From the NCBI GenBank assembly GCA_045595425.1, contig JAZOAL010000023.1, positions 1 through 11,861 on the forward strand: DNA of 11,861 nucleotides, given 5' to 3'. The DNA comes from SIG710 sp045595425 (lineage in GTDB: Bacteria > Bacillota > Clostridia > Oscillospirales > CAG-272). The notes under the pieces are model-generated. The model saw nothing but the letters and a program-made list of their open reading frames with translations, did not search any database and was not told the DNA's origin. Positions 1 through 6,366 of this stretch are shown piece by piece (the first letter of the stretch is position 1; each line of letters opens with the position of its first letter). Made by a program: the position numbers and the translations under genes.

Positions 1-1247
1 TAGCCATGTCGTTCTGTGAGCCAAGGAGTTGTTCCTGAGTATTGTCTTCCTAAGACCGCTTGGCCTCCGACTTCCTCATAAGTTTCAAAAAGCACCTGGG
101 CAGTATCGTTTTTCGCCGAAAATTCTTTTAGATTATCGCATGTCAGCTTTTTGCCCAGGGCAATAAGGGCGGCACTGCGCTCTTTTTTTATGCCTTCGGG
201 GATCTGTTCATTCATTGCGGCGGCGTGGGTTCCCGAACGCTTTGAATAGGCAAACACGTGCATATCAAGAAATCTTACCTGCCTTGCAAAATCCATTGTC
301 AGCTCAAAATCTTCATCTGTTTCGCTTGGGAAGCCCACGATGAAATCTGTTGTGAACATAACGTTATTTATGTGTGAACGCAGGTTTTCAATATTGCGAA
401 GAGCCATTTCTCTATTGTATTTTCTTCGCATAAGACCGAGAATCCTGTTGCTTCCGCTCTGCATTGAAAGATGAAAATGAGGTGCAAGACAGCGGATGTC
501 CGATATCTTTTCCACAAAATCCTCACGCATTACCGATGGATCGATCGAGCCTATGCGTATGCGCCCGATGCCGTCGATTTTATCTATCTCTTTGAGCAGA
601 TCGGCAATTCCAAGGTCTCCGAGATCCCTTCCGTATGATGCCGTTTCGATTCCTGTGAGAACTATCTCTTGGCAACCGTTTTCTGTGAGCCTGCGCACCT
701 CGCAGATCACTTCTTCCATCGGCTTTGAGCGTATCGGACCGCGCGCATCGGGAATGGCGCAGTATGAACAGCGGTTTTCGCAGCCGTCTTCGATTTTGAG
801 GTATGCGCGTGTACGTTCGAATTTTTTGATCGTCATCCGCTCAAACGCCGCACTGTGAAGAGAGGGAATATTTATTTCAGGCTTTATATTCTTTTTTCCT
901 TGTTCTAAAAGCTTTATCGCAATGTCAACAACGCTTGTTTTGTTGGAAGAGCCGCAGATATAATCGACTCCCGATATATCTGTTGCCTGTTCGGGGCGGC
1001 TCTGCGCCATACAGCCGGTGACGAGGATATAAGCCGAGGGATTTGCAGAAACGGCGCGTCTGATGAACTGCCTTGCCTTTCTGTCACTCTCTGCCGTTAC
1101 CGTGCAGGTGTTTATTATGTAAATATCACATTTTTCGGAGCTTGAGCAAACCTTGAAGCCGCGCTCTTCAAAAAGCTCTGCGATCGCTTCACTTTCATAT
1201 TGATTTACTTTGCATCCGAGAGTGTATATACAAACGCTTTTTTTCAT
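1..1247 (-). CDS. mtaB: tRNA methylthiotransferase MtaB (t6A37 to ms2t6A37), 3' end outside window
   Basis: Radical-SAM enzyme of the MiaB/MtaB family, which adds a methylthio group to t6A37 of tRNAs reading ANN codons. The minus frame is open for 415 codons from the ATG at 1247 to the window edge. The N-terminal UPF0004 domain begins MKKSVCIYTLGCKVNQYES and carries the three cluster-binding cysteines near residues 12, 48 (NTCTVT) and 79 (VTGCMAQ). The radical-SAM CxxxCxxC is at residues 156, 160 and 163 (DGCENRCSYC). Further family blocks include LTGIETASYG and HLSMQSGS. LGCKVNQYES and the lack of MiaB-type features favour MtaB over MiaB or RimO. About 20-40 C-terminal residues, including most of the TRAM domain, lie outside the window, so the gene is cut by the edge rather than visibly broken. 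A modest AAGGA lies just upstream of the start. It is divergent from upp. Confidence 0.93.
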   Translation of the reverse strand, partial: MKKSVCIYTLGCKVNQYESEAIAELFEERGFKVCSSSEKCDIYIINTCTVTAESDRKARQFIRRAVSANPSAYILVTGCMAQSRPEQATDISGVDYICGSSNKTSVVDIAIKLLEQGKKNIKPEINIPSLHSAAFERMTIKKFERTRAYLKIEDGCENRCSYCAIPDARGPIRSKPMEEVICEVRRLTENGCQEIVLTGIETASYGRDLGDLGIADLLKEIDKIDGIGRIRIGSIDPSVMREDFVEKISDIRCLAPHFHLSMQSGSNRILGLMRRKYNREMALRNIENLRSHINNVMFTTDFIVGFPSETDEDFELTMDFARQVRFLDMHVFAYSKRSGTHAAAMNEQIPEGIKKERSAALIALGKKLTCDNLKEFSAKNDTAQVLFETYEEVGGQAVLGRQYSGTTPWLTERHG

Positions 1248-1267
1248 TGCTTTTCCTTGCCTCTCTC

Positions 1268-1298
1268 ATTATGGAAGATATCGAATTCAGAGTGTTAA
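1268..1298 (-). promoter_or_regulatory. Possible weak promoter for mtaB, partly formed by the MITE end
   Basis: On the minus strand a TTAACA (1293-1298) and a CATAAT (1268-1273) are separated by 19 bases, longer than the usual 17. The TTAACA is made by the joint between the outer end of the 1296-1510 element and its flank, so insertion could have supplied or altered the -35. This is weak evidence; another promoter further upstream is possible. Confidence 0.2.
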
Positions 1299-1330
1299 AC
1301 AATAATTTAGCGAATAGTTAGTTAATACCA

Positions 1331-1475
1331 CATGAGATCCTTCGCCTTTGGCTCAGGATGACAAGATAGGGGCGATCACTTATTTTTTTCACCGGAAAAT
1401 TAACCGTTATTTTCCGTAGAAACATTATAATCAGTTCAGTACTGTCATCCTGAGCCAAAGGCGAAGGATCTCATG
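1331..1475. repeat. Inner 33-bp perfect inverted repeat of the MITE-like element
   Basis: The arms 1331-1363 and 1443-1475 are exact reverse complements over 33 bases, each with a core resembling TGTCATCCTGAGCC...GAAGGATCTCATG. From memory, the pattern TCATCCTGAGC-GAAGGATCTC is a very common dispersed palindrome in gut and environmental bacterial genomes. As RNA it would form a long cruciform-like stem enclosing about 79 bases. The arms are identical to each other while the outer spacer segments differ, which suggests recent origin or gene conversion between arms. Confidence 0.85.
1393..1416. repeat. Small hairpin in the centre of the full-length element
   Basis: CGGAAAAT (1393-1400) pairs perfectly with ATTTTCCG (1409-1416) around the 8-base loop TAACCGTT. 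It lies in the segment absent from the short copy at 6367-6477. Function unknown. Confidence 0.55.
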
Positions 1476-1510
1476 AACTGTTTGTTACTTCTCTGCTAAA
1501 TTATTGTTTA

Positions 1511-1621
1511 TATTAGCTGATTAAAATTTCCGTCTTTACAAATTGTATCACTACAAAGCCGATATGTAAAGAAATTTTTTGTAAACCTTTCGAAATTTTT
1601 TAAATAATTTGTTTTTTTCAC
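1511..1621. other. AT-rich non-coding stretch upstream of upp promoter
   Basis: Between the MITE-like element and the upp promoter I see no gene. The stretch is very AT-rich and contains two copies of GAAATTTTTT (1571-1580 and 1592-1601), 21 bases apart, followed by another T tract at 1612-1618. Runs spaced near two helical turns could bend the DNA or act as an UP-element for the promoter directly downstream. No riboswitch fold was recognised. Confidence 0.4.
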
Positions 1622-1650
1622 TTGAAAAAAAGGTTATATTGAGTTATAAT
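1622..1650 (+). promoter_or_regulatory. Sigma-A type promoter for upp
   Basis: TTGAAA (1622-1627) and a perfect TATAAT (1645-1650) are separated by exactly 17 bases. Transcription should start near 1657, giving a leader of about 37 bases, too short for a typical PyrR or riboswitch attenuator. The ribosome binding site AGGAG (1681-1685) follows at good spacing before the ATG at 1694. Confidence 0.85.
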
Positions 1651-1693
1651 GATAAAAAAAGATCATAAATCCTAAATAAAAGGAGAAATAAAA

Positions 1694-2323
1694 ATGAGCG
1701 AACTTCATGTTGTTGACCATCCACTTATAACGCACAAGCTGTCCATTATGCGCAATCGCAAAACAGGCTCAAAGGATTTCCGTGAGCTGCTTGATGAAAT
1801 TGCAATGCTCATGGGATATGAGGTCACGCGCGATCTGCCCCTTGAGGACATTACCATTGAAACACCAATCACTAAAATGACGGCAAAGATGATTTCGGGA
1901 AAGAAGCTCGCCATTGTTCCGATTCTCCGTGCAGGGCTTGGAATGGTGGACGGACTGCTCCGTCTTGTTCCTGTTGCGAAGGTTGGGCATATCGGTCTCT
2001 ACCGCGATCCCGATACTCATCTTCCTGTTGAGTATTATTGCAAGCTTCCTTATGATATTGAGGACAGGATCACCATTCTTGTTGATCCCATGCTGGCAAC
2101 AGGCGGTTCTGCTTCGGATGCACTGACCTTGCTTAAGAAAAAGGGCGTTAAAAACATCCGTATGATGTGCCTTGTTGCCGCTCCCGAGGGCGTGGCAAAG
2201 CTGCAGGAGGATCATCCCGATGTTGATATTTACACTGCAGGACTTGACGAGCGTCTTAACGAGCATGCTTATATCGTTCCCGGTCTTGGTGACGCGGGAG
2301 ACAGAATTTTCGGAACAAAGTGA
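1694..2323 (+). CDS. upp: Uracil phosphoribosyltransferase
   Basis: Cytoplasmic pyrimidine-salvage enzyme that converts uracil and PRPP to UMP and pyrophosphate. The 209-residue product matches the usual family length. It has the typical N-terminus with DHPLITHKLSIMRN, the internal KLAIVPILRAGLGMVDG block (about 71-87), the PRPP-binding loop ILVDPMLATGGSA near residues 127-139, and the uracil-binding C-terminal GLGDAGDRIFGTK. The ATG at 1694 follows AGGAG with 8 bases between, and the N-terminus aligns with family members from residue 1. The near-consensus promoter upstream suggests robust expression. A GC-rich hairpin and a pseudouridine synthase gene lie immediately downstream. The natural C-terminus shows that the stop at 2321-2323 is genuine and that upp is not fused to the next gene. 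Confidence 0.97.
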   Translation: MSELHVVDHPLITHKLSIMRNRKTGSKDFRELLDEIAMLMGYEVTRDLPLEDITIETPITKMTAKMISGKKLAIVPILRAGLGMVDGLLRLVPVAKVGHIGLYRDPDTHLPVEYYCKLPYDIEDRITILVDPMLATGGSASDALTLLKKKGVKNIRMMCLVAAPEGVAKLQEDHPDVDIYTAGLDERLNEHAYIVPGLGDAGDRIFGTK

Positions 2324-2332
2324 TTTTTCAGC

Positions 2333-2353
2333 TTGCCGCGCCCCGCGCGGCAA
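2333..2353 (+). terminator. GC-rich hairpin between upp and the pseudouridine synthase; possible weak terminator
   Basis: TTGCCGCGC (2333-2341) pairs perfectly with GCGCGGCAA (2345-2353) around the 3-base loop CCC. What follows is CTTTATTT, not a clean U tract, so termination would be partial at best. The stem ends 8 bases before GGAGG (2362-2366), so it could equally shape translation of the next gene or mark an intercistronic processing site. Confidence 0.45.
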
Positions 2354-2369
2354 CTTTATTTGGAGGACT

Positions 2370-3329
2370 CTGCGCACTATAACTGTTAAGAAAAACGATG
2401 CGGGACAGAGACTTGACAAATTTCTTACGAAAGCCGTTAAGGGGCTGCCTACATCGCTTATGTATAAATATATACGAACAAAAAAGATAAAGTTGAACAG
2501 AAAGCGCACCGAGCAAAGGTATATTCTTGCTGAGGGAGATATCATTGACCTATTTATTCGCGAGGAATTTTTTGATTCTCCCGAAAAGGACAGCGGAGCT
2601 ATCGAACGTATAGAGCCGAAGATAACGGTTGTTTATGAGGATGAAAACATTTTGCTTGTGAACAAGCGTCCCGGCGTTGTTGTTCATGAGGACAGTGAAG
2701 CGCGGGACAATACGCTTATAATGCATATTAAGGCGTATCTTTACCGCAAAGGCGAATATGATCCCGATCAGGAACAGTCCTTTGCGCCGGCTCTCTGCAA
2801 CCGTATTGACCGAAACACGGGCGGAATAGTTCTTGCGGCAAAAAACGCGGCGGCACTGCGAATAATGAACGAGAAAATAAAGAATAATGAAATAAGCAAA
2901 TTTTACCTTTGCGCCGTTCACGGGATTCCGAATAAGAAACAGCAGACATTGCGGGGATATCTTATTAAGGACAGTGCAACCAACACCGTCAAGGTCTATG
3001 ATAAAAGGGTTGGCGCGGCAAAGGAGATCATCACCAAATATCGTGTGATAACCGAGAAGGGGGATATATCTCTTCTTGAGGTTGAGCTTGTTACGGGGAG
3101 AACTCATCAGATACGTGCCCATATGGCGCATATCGGTCATCCGCTTCTGGGTGACGGTAAATACGGCGTTAATAAAAACGACCGCGGAAAAGGATATAAA
3201 TATCAGGCACTTTATGCCTATCGTCTTCGCTTTGATTTTGCTGATAAGGACGGTGAGCTTGGATATCTTAGCGGTAAAGAGGTTCAGCTTGATAAAAATG
3301 ATATTTGGTTTCTTGAAGATTTCATGTGA
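2370..3329 (+). CDS. RluA/RluD-family rRNA or tRNA pseudouridine synthase, non-AUG start
   Basis: Isomerises uridine to pseudouridine in structured RNA. From the proposed start there are 319 residues: an N-terminal S4 RNA-binding domain (about 10-65, KKNDAGQRLDKFLTKAV onward), then the catalytic domain with VVYEDENILLVNKRPGVVVH, the motif NRIDRNTGGIVL (catalytic Asp near 147; clostridial variant of HRLDxxTSG), and the late motif GRTHQIRAHMAHIGHPLLGD. The start is odd. No in-frame ATG, GTG or TTG lies between the upp stop and the ATG at 2460, which would remove half of the S4 domain. CTG at 2370 gives the N-terminus (M)RTITVKKND, which fits what I remember of relatives, and sits 3 bases after GGAGG. 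ATA at 2379 is another choice. An ATG upstream inside upp (2172) would read the upp sequence in the wrong frame. The exact RNA target cannot be told. Confidence 0.9.
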   Translation: MRTITVKKNDAGQRLDKFLTKAVKGLPTSLMYKYIRTKKIKLNRKRTEQRYILAEGDIIDLFIREEFFDSPEKDSGAIERIEPKITVVYEDENILLVNKRPGVVVHEDSEARDNTLIMHIKAYLYRKGEYDPDQEQSFAPALCNRIDRNTGGIVLAAKNAAALRIMNEKIKNNEISKFYLCAVHGIPNKKQQTLRGYLIKDSATNTVKVYDKRVGAAKEIITKYRVITEKGDISLLEVELVTGRTHQIRAHMAHIGHPLLGDGKYGVNKNDRGKGYKYQALYAYRLRFDFADKDGELGYLSGKEVQLDKNDIWFLEDFM

Positions 3330-3340
3330 TGTGATATAAT
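3313..3340 (+). promoter_or_regulatory. Extended -10 promoter for lnt, inside the end of the pseudouridine synthase gene
   Basis: TTGAAG (3313-3318), 16 bases, then perfect TATAAT (3335-3340) preceded by TGA, forming an extended -10 (TGnTATAAT). It overlaps the last codons and stop of the upstream gene. Transcription should begin near 3347, giving a leader of about 36 bases to the ATG at 3383. This suggests lnt has its own transcription unit. Confidence 0.7.
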
Positions 3341-3382
3341 AATGAGATTTTTGGGATTCTCAGGCTCTTTTTTCCAAAGTGT

Positions 3383-4972
3383 ATGAGCAGACGAAAGAAA
3401 GGAGAGAAGGATATTAAGAAATTTTTACCGTTCATATGCGGACTTGCGGCGGCTTTGCCGATATTTTTTCCGCAGATAGGACTAACTCAATGGATACTGA
3501 TGGTTCCTTTTGCGCTTCTCTGTTTCTCGGAATCTGAAGGTGTGGGAAGAAGGCGTCTGTTTCGCGAATACAAAATCGGATTTTTCTTTTTCTTCGGATT
3601 TTATCTTGTCTGCTATTCATGGTTTTTAAGCATGTATCCACTGTCGGTTACGGGGATGCCCGCTGCTGCGGCTCTCGGAGTTGTTTTGCTTGCCTTGATG
3701 GGGATCTCGTTTTTTCAGTCACTGGGGTTTGCTGTTATACTGCCGATCTTTCGTGCAGCTTTGCGCCGAGGACTTTATAGGGGAGTCCTTCCGATATTTA
3801 TGGGAGCTCTTTGGTGCATCGGCGAATGGCTGCAGAATTTTTTCTGGTTTGGTCTCCCTTGGGTGAGACTTGCTCTCGGTCAGGTGGAGAATCCTGCCCT
3901 TTTCCGCTCCGCAAACCTCTTCGGTTCTTATTTTGTAACATTTCTGATCGTTTCGGTAAACTTTTATATAGCACTCACGATAATGGCGGGACAGAAGAAA
4001 AAAAGAATGGCGTTTTCTTTTGCGGCGGCTTTGATATTTTTATTAAACGGTATTTACGGCATGCTTGATCTGCATATAAGCTCGGAAAAAACTCGTGAAA
4101 CAGTCCGCATTTCAGCCCTTCAGGGCAATATTTCAACAGAGGAAAAGTGGAGCGATTATATGCTCGAGAGCACCTTTGAAATATATGAAAGGCTGTGCGC
4201 AAAGGCAAGTGAGGCTGGGGCGGATTATGCGCTTTTCCCCGAAACCGTTTTCCCTTATGTTGCCGAATTTGATCCCGATATAGATTTTGCTCTGCGAAAA
4301 TGGGCTTATAAATACGATATGACTCTTATGGTGGGAACATTTGGCGATACAGAGGAAGGAACAAGCAATATTATCAGAGTTTACGAGCCTTCAAAGGACG
4401 GGATCAATGTCTATTCAAAGCAGAGGCCCGTGCCTTTCGGAGAATATGTTCCCATGCGTGATGTGATAATGACGGTATTGCCGATCCTCGGAGAGATAAA
4501 TATGCTGAATCGCTCCCTTGTGCCGGGTGAGGGCAGCTCTGTTTGGCAGAGCAGTGACGGAAGCTTCGGGCATCTTATCTGCTTTGATTCGATCTATGAC
4601 AGTGCCGCAAGAGAGAGCGCCCGAAACGGTGCTGAGGCTTTGATGATCTCAACAAACGATTCATGGTTTGGTGATTCGGTGGGTACAAGGATGCACAGCG
4701 CACAGGCGATTCTCCGCGCGGTCGAGAACGGAAGAAGCGTTGTCCGTGCGGCAAATACGGGAATCTCGTCTGTGATTTCTCCCGAAGGAGAGATAAAGGA
4801 GTTTATTGAATGTGACATAGCGGGGCAGATCACAGCCGATATTGAACTTTCAAAGGAACTGACCTTATATACCCGAATAGGTAATATATTTGTTTATATT
4901 TGTATAGTTTTTACAATTGTTTGTCTTTTGCCAAGAAAGTTTTGGAACAAAATCACCGTCCGTTCGTCTTAA
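3383..4972 (+). CDS. lnt: Apolipoprotein N-acyltransferase
   Basis: Integral membrane enzyme that adds the third acyl chain to the N-terminal cysteine of lipoproteins. The 529 residues comprise a basic N-terminus (SRRKKGEK), a membrane domain with several hydrophobic segments from about 12 to 230, a nitrilase-like extracytoplasmic domain from about 240 to 495, and a last membrane helix near 503-523. Expected catalytic residues are visible: Glu in ALFPETVFP (about 287), Lys in YSKQRPVPFGEYVP (about 346) and Cys in HLICFDS (about 400). After the cysteine, family members usually read CYE; here it is CFD. The ATG at 3383 lacks a clear ribosome binding site, whereas an AAAGGAG lies just inside the gene (about 3398-3404). 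I kept the ATG because it gives a normal positively charged cytoplasmic N-terminus. Lipoprotein genes follow (4996 and 7604), a plausible substrate context. Confidence 0.9.
   Translation: MSRRKKGEKDIKKFLPFICGLAAALPIFFPQIGLTQWILMVPFALLCFSESEGVGRRRLFREYKIGFFFFFGFYLVCYSWFLSMYPLSVTGMPAAAALGVVLLALMGISFFQSLGFAVILPIFRAALRRGLYRGVLPIFMGALWCIGEWLQNFFWFGLPWVRLALGQVENPALFRSANLFGSYFVTFLIVSVNFYIALTIMAGQKKKRMAFSFAAALIFLLNGIYGMLDLHISSEKTRETVRISALQGNISTEEKWSDYMLESTFEIYERLCAKASEAGADYALFPETVFPYVAEFDPDIDFALRKWAYKYDMTLMVGTFGDTEEGTSNIIRVYEPSKDGINVYSKQRPVPFGEYVPMRDVIMTVLPILGEINMLNRSLVPGEGSSVWQSSDGSFGHLICFDSIYDSAARESARNGAEALMISTNDSWFGDSVGTRMHSAQAILRAVENGRSVVRAANTGISSVISPEGEIKEFIECDIAGQITADIELSKELTLYTRIGNIFVYICIVFTIVCLLPRKFWNKITVRSS
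4890..4917 (+). promoter_or_regulatory. Possible promoter for the serpin within the end of lnt
   Basis: TTGTTT (4890-4895) and TACAAT (4912-4917) are spaced by 16 bases. The -10 is good, the -35 poor. If real, transcription would start near 4924 and the leader would include the hairpin at 4949-4994. AT-rich sequence here makes chance matches likely. Confidence 0.25.
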
Positions 4973-4995
4973 AGGATGAAAGGACGGTGATTTTT
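4949..4995 (+). terminator. Long hairpin with U tract ending at the serpin start codon; terminator or attenuator
   Basis: AAAATCACCGTCC (4949-4961) pairs perfectly with GGACGGTGATTTT (4982-4994). After one mismatch the stem continues as TTCGTC (4963-4968) with GATGAA (4975-4980, one G-U), leaving a 6-base loop that holds the lnt stop codon. The descending arm ends in TTTTT (4991-4995) and the serpin ATG is at 4996. It has the form of an intrinsic terminator. It also buries the only purine-rich, ribosome-binding-like sequences (AGGATGAAAGGA) before the serpin. Either lnt transcription stops here, or the structure controls serpin expression. Confidence 0.8.
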
Positions 4996-6312
4996 ATGAC
5001 CTCAAAAAGAATAATATCATTTTTGCTCGCCTCTCTCATGCTCGTGCTTTGCTCTTGTGCGAACACCCCGCCGGATCAACCTATGGGAGGATGGGATACC
5101 GATCCCGATCTTCCGGGAGACTCTCAAAGCCATCTGCTTCTCTCCGAGCTTTCACTTTCCGAGGAAAAAGGCATGGAAGCAAGCTCTGAATTATCCGAAG
5201 CCATCAGCAGAAGCGCATTTAACTATTTCGGTGCGGCAATAGAGGAAGGAAAAGCTAAGGAAAATATTCTTATTTCGCCTCTTTCGATCTATATCGCCCT
5301 TGCAATGACCGCGTGCGGTGCCGAAGGGGAGACACTTTCGCAGATGCAGAGCGTTCTCGGAGATGTTTCCATTGAGGAGGCGGCGCATTGCCTTTATGCT
5401 CTGGGCGAGGAGCTGACCGCGGGCGAAAAGATCAAGCTCGGTCTTGCAAATTCCGTTTGGATACGTGATAATGAGGATATGATAAAGGTCAATCCCGATT
5501 TTGTCCAAGTTATGAACGAATATTTCAGTGCTGATGTTTTTATGGCGCAGTTTGACGACGGAACACTTAGGGATATCAATAACTGGATCGAGGGCAAGAC
5601 CGACGGTATGATAAAAGAAATGCTCGATGAGATACCGGCAGAGGCGGTGATGTATCTGATAAACGCCCTTGTTTTTGAGGCGGATTGGAAGGATACATAT
5701 GAGAGAACACAGCTTCGCGACAGTAAATTTACCCTTTATAGCGGTGAGAGGATAGACGCGGAGCTTATGTACGGAAGCGAAGACTATTATCTTGAGGACT
5801 ATAATGCAAAGGGCTTCATCAAGCCTTATGCCGACAGCCGTTATGTTTTCGTGGCTCTGCTGCCCGATGAGGGGACGGATGTTTATAATTATGCGGCATC
5901 ACTTACGGGTGAGCGATTTTCCGAGCTTCTTGATTCGAAAAGACGGGCAATAGTAGATACGGCAATGCCGCAGTTCAGCTATGAATATGACGATTCTTTG
6001 GTTAATGAGCTGATGTCCCAGGGCATGACAGATGCCTTTAACGGCACGGACGCCGATCTCACGGGTCTCGGAACCTCTTCTATGGGCAATCTTTATATTT
6101 CAGATGTTCTGCACAAGACATTTATCGAGGTCAGCCCAAAGGGCACGAAAGCAGGTGCGGCAACTGTGGTTGAGGTGAAATGCGAGAGTGCGGTGGAGAT
6201 AATTGACGCTGAGAGATATCAGGTCTATCTTGACAGACCCTTCGTTTACGCAATAACCGATCTTGAAACCGGAACTCCTATTTTTCTCGGAATTCTTGCA
6301 AATCCGGAATAA
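4996..6312 (+). CDS. Serpin-family serine protease inhibitor, lipoprotein
   Basis: Suicide inhibitor of serine or cysteine proteases, predicted to be lipid-anchored outside the cell. The 438 residues start with a signal peptide and lipobox (LCSC, lipidated Cys21), a short Pro/Gly/Asp-rich linker, then a full serpin domain from about residue 65. Visible family blocks are NILISPLSIYIALAMTACGAEGET (helix B region, given here only as its landmark), LANSVWIRD, the INNWIEGKTDGMIKEML segment, LINALVFEADW, and the C-terminal RPFVYAITDLETGTPIFLG. The hinge GTKAGAATVVE (383-393) keeps small residues from P12 to P9, as in inhibitory serpins. Counting P14 as Thr384 puts P1-P1' at Glu397-Ser398, but the loop is about 7 residues longer than in alpha-1-antitrypsin, so this is uncertain. 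The ATG at 4996 gives a normal signal peptide; an earlier ATG at 4900 lies inside lnt. Inhibitory serpins are known from gut Clostridia. Confidence 0.93.
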   Translation: MTSKRIISFLLASLMLVLCSCANTPPDQPMGGWDTDPDLPGDSQSHLLLSELSLSEEKGMEASSELSEAISRSAFNYFGAAIEEGKAKENILISPLSIYIALAMTACGAEGETLSQMQSVLGDVSIEEAAHCLYALGEELTAGEKIKLGLANSVWIRDNEDMIKVNPDFVQVMNEYFSADVFMAQFDDGTLRDINNWIEGKTDGMIKEMLDEIPAEAVMYLINALVFEADWKDTYERTQLRDSKFTLYSGERIDAELMYGSEDYYLEDYNAKGFIKPYADSRYVFVALLPDEGTDVYNYAASLTGERFSELLDSKRRAIVDTAMPQFSYEYDDSLVNELMSQGMTDAFNGTDADLTGLGTSSMGNLYISDVLHKTFIEVSPKGTKAGAATVVEVKCESAVEIIDAERYQVYLDRPFVYAITDLETGTPIFLGILANPE

Positions 6313-6366
6313 AGCAAAATAAATAGGTTTAAACAAAAAGGTGCTCGAAAAAACTCAATTTTAGAA

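Larger units (their letters stand above)
1296..1510. mobile_element. MITE-like palindromic element, full-length copy (215 bp)
   Basis: Non-coding element bounded by 16-bp perfect terminal inverted repeats, TAAACAATAATTTAGC at 1296-1311 and its complement at 1495-1510. The terminal TA on each side could be a TA target-site duplication, as with Tc1/mariner or IS630-type MITEs, but could equally be part of the repeat. Inside the ends lie unlike 19-20 bp segments, then a second perfect inverted repeat of 33 bp (1331-1363 with 1443-1475), then an AT-rich centre with its own small hairpin. It carries no ORF, so it would need a transposase from elsewhere. A second copy lies at 6367-6477 in the opposite orientation and lacks the centre. 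Two copies within 5 kb, both intergenic, suggest a family scattered in this genome. Confidence 0.8.

Noticed and set aside
496..858. Plus-strand open frame of 120 codons opposite mtaB
   Set aside because: Shadow of the radical-SAM coding frame; Ser/Arg-rich nonsense composition.
1296..1510. CRISPR-like repeat array
   Set aside because: The repeats are inverted, not regularly spaced direct repeats, and occur once per element.
1651..1693. Riboswitch or PyrR-type attenuator before upp
   Set aside because: The leader is about 37 bases with no stable hairpin or terminator; too short for these regulators.
2172..2369. Upstream extension of the pseudouridine synthase to the ATG inside upp
   Set aside because: The first 66 residues would be out-of-frame upp sequence with no homology to an S4 domain; the domain starts cleanly after GGAGG.
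1769..2545. Long open frame on the minus strand (258 codons) across upp and the pseudouridine synthase start
   Set aside because: It is antisense to two well-supported genes, shows no family motif and has no sensible ribosome binding site; its openness follows from codon bias of upp.
3342..3377. Terminator between the pseudouridine synthase and lnt (TGAGA...TCTCA followed by CTTTTTT)
   Set aside because: Only a 5-bp AU-rich stem with an 11-base loop, and the T run is several bases away; too weak to call.
4900..4995. Upstream serpin start at 4900
   Set aside because: It lies in lnt coding sequence and would put 32 extra residues before a normal lipoprotein signal peptide.
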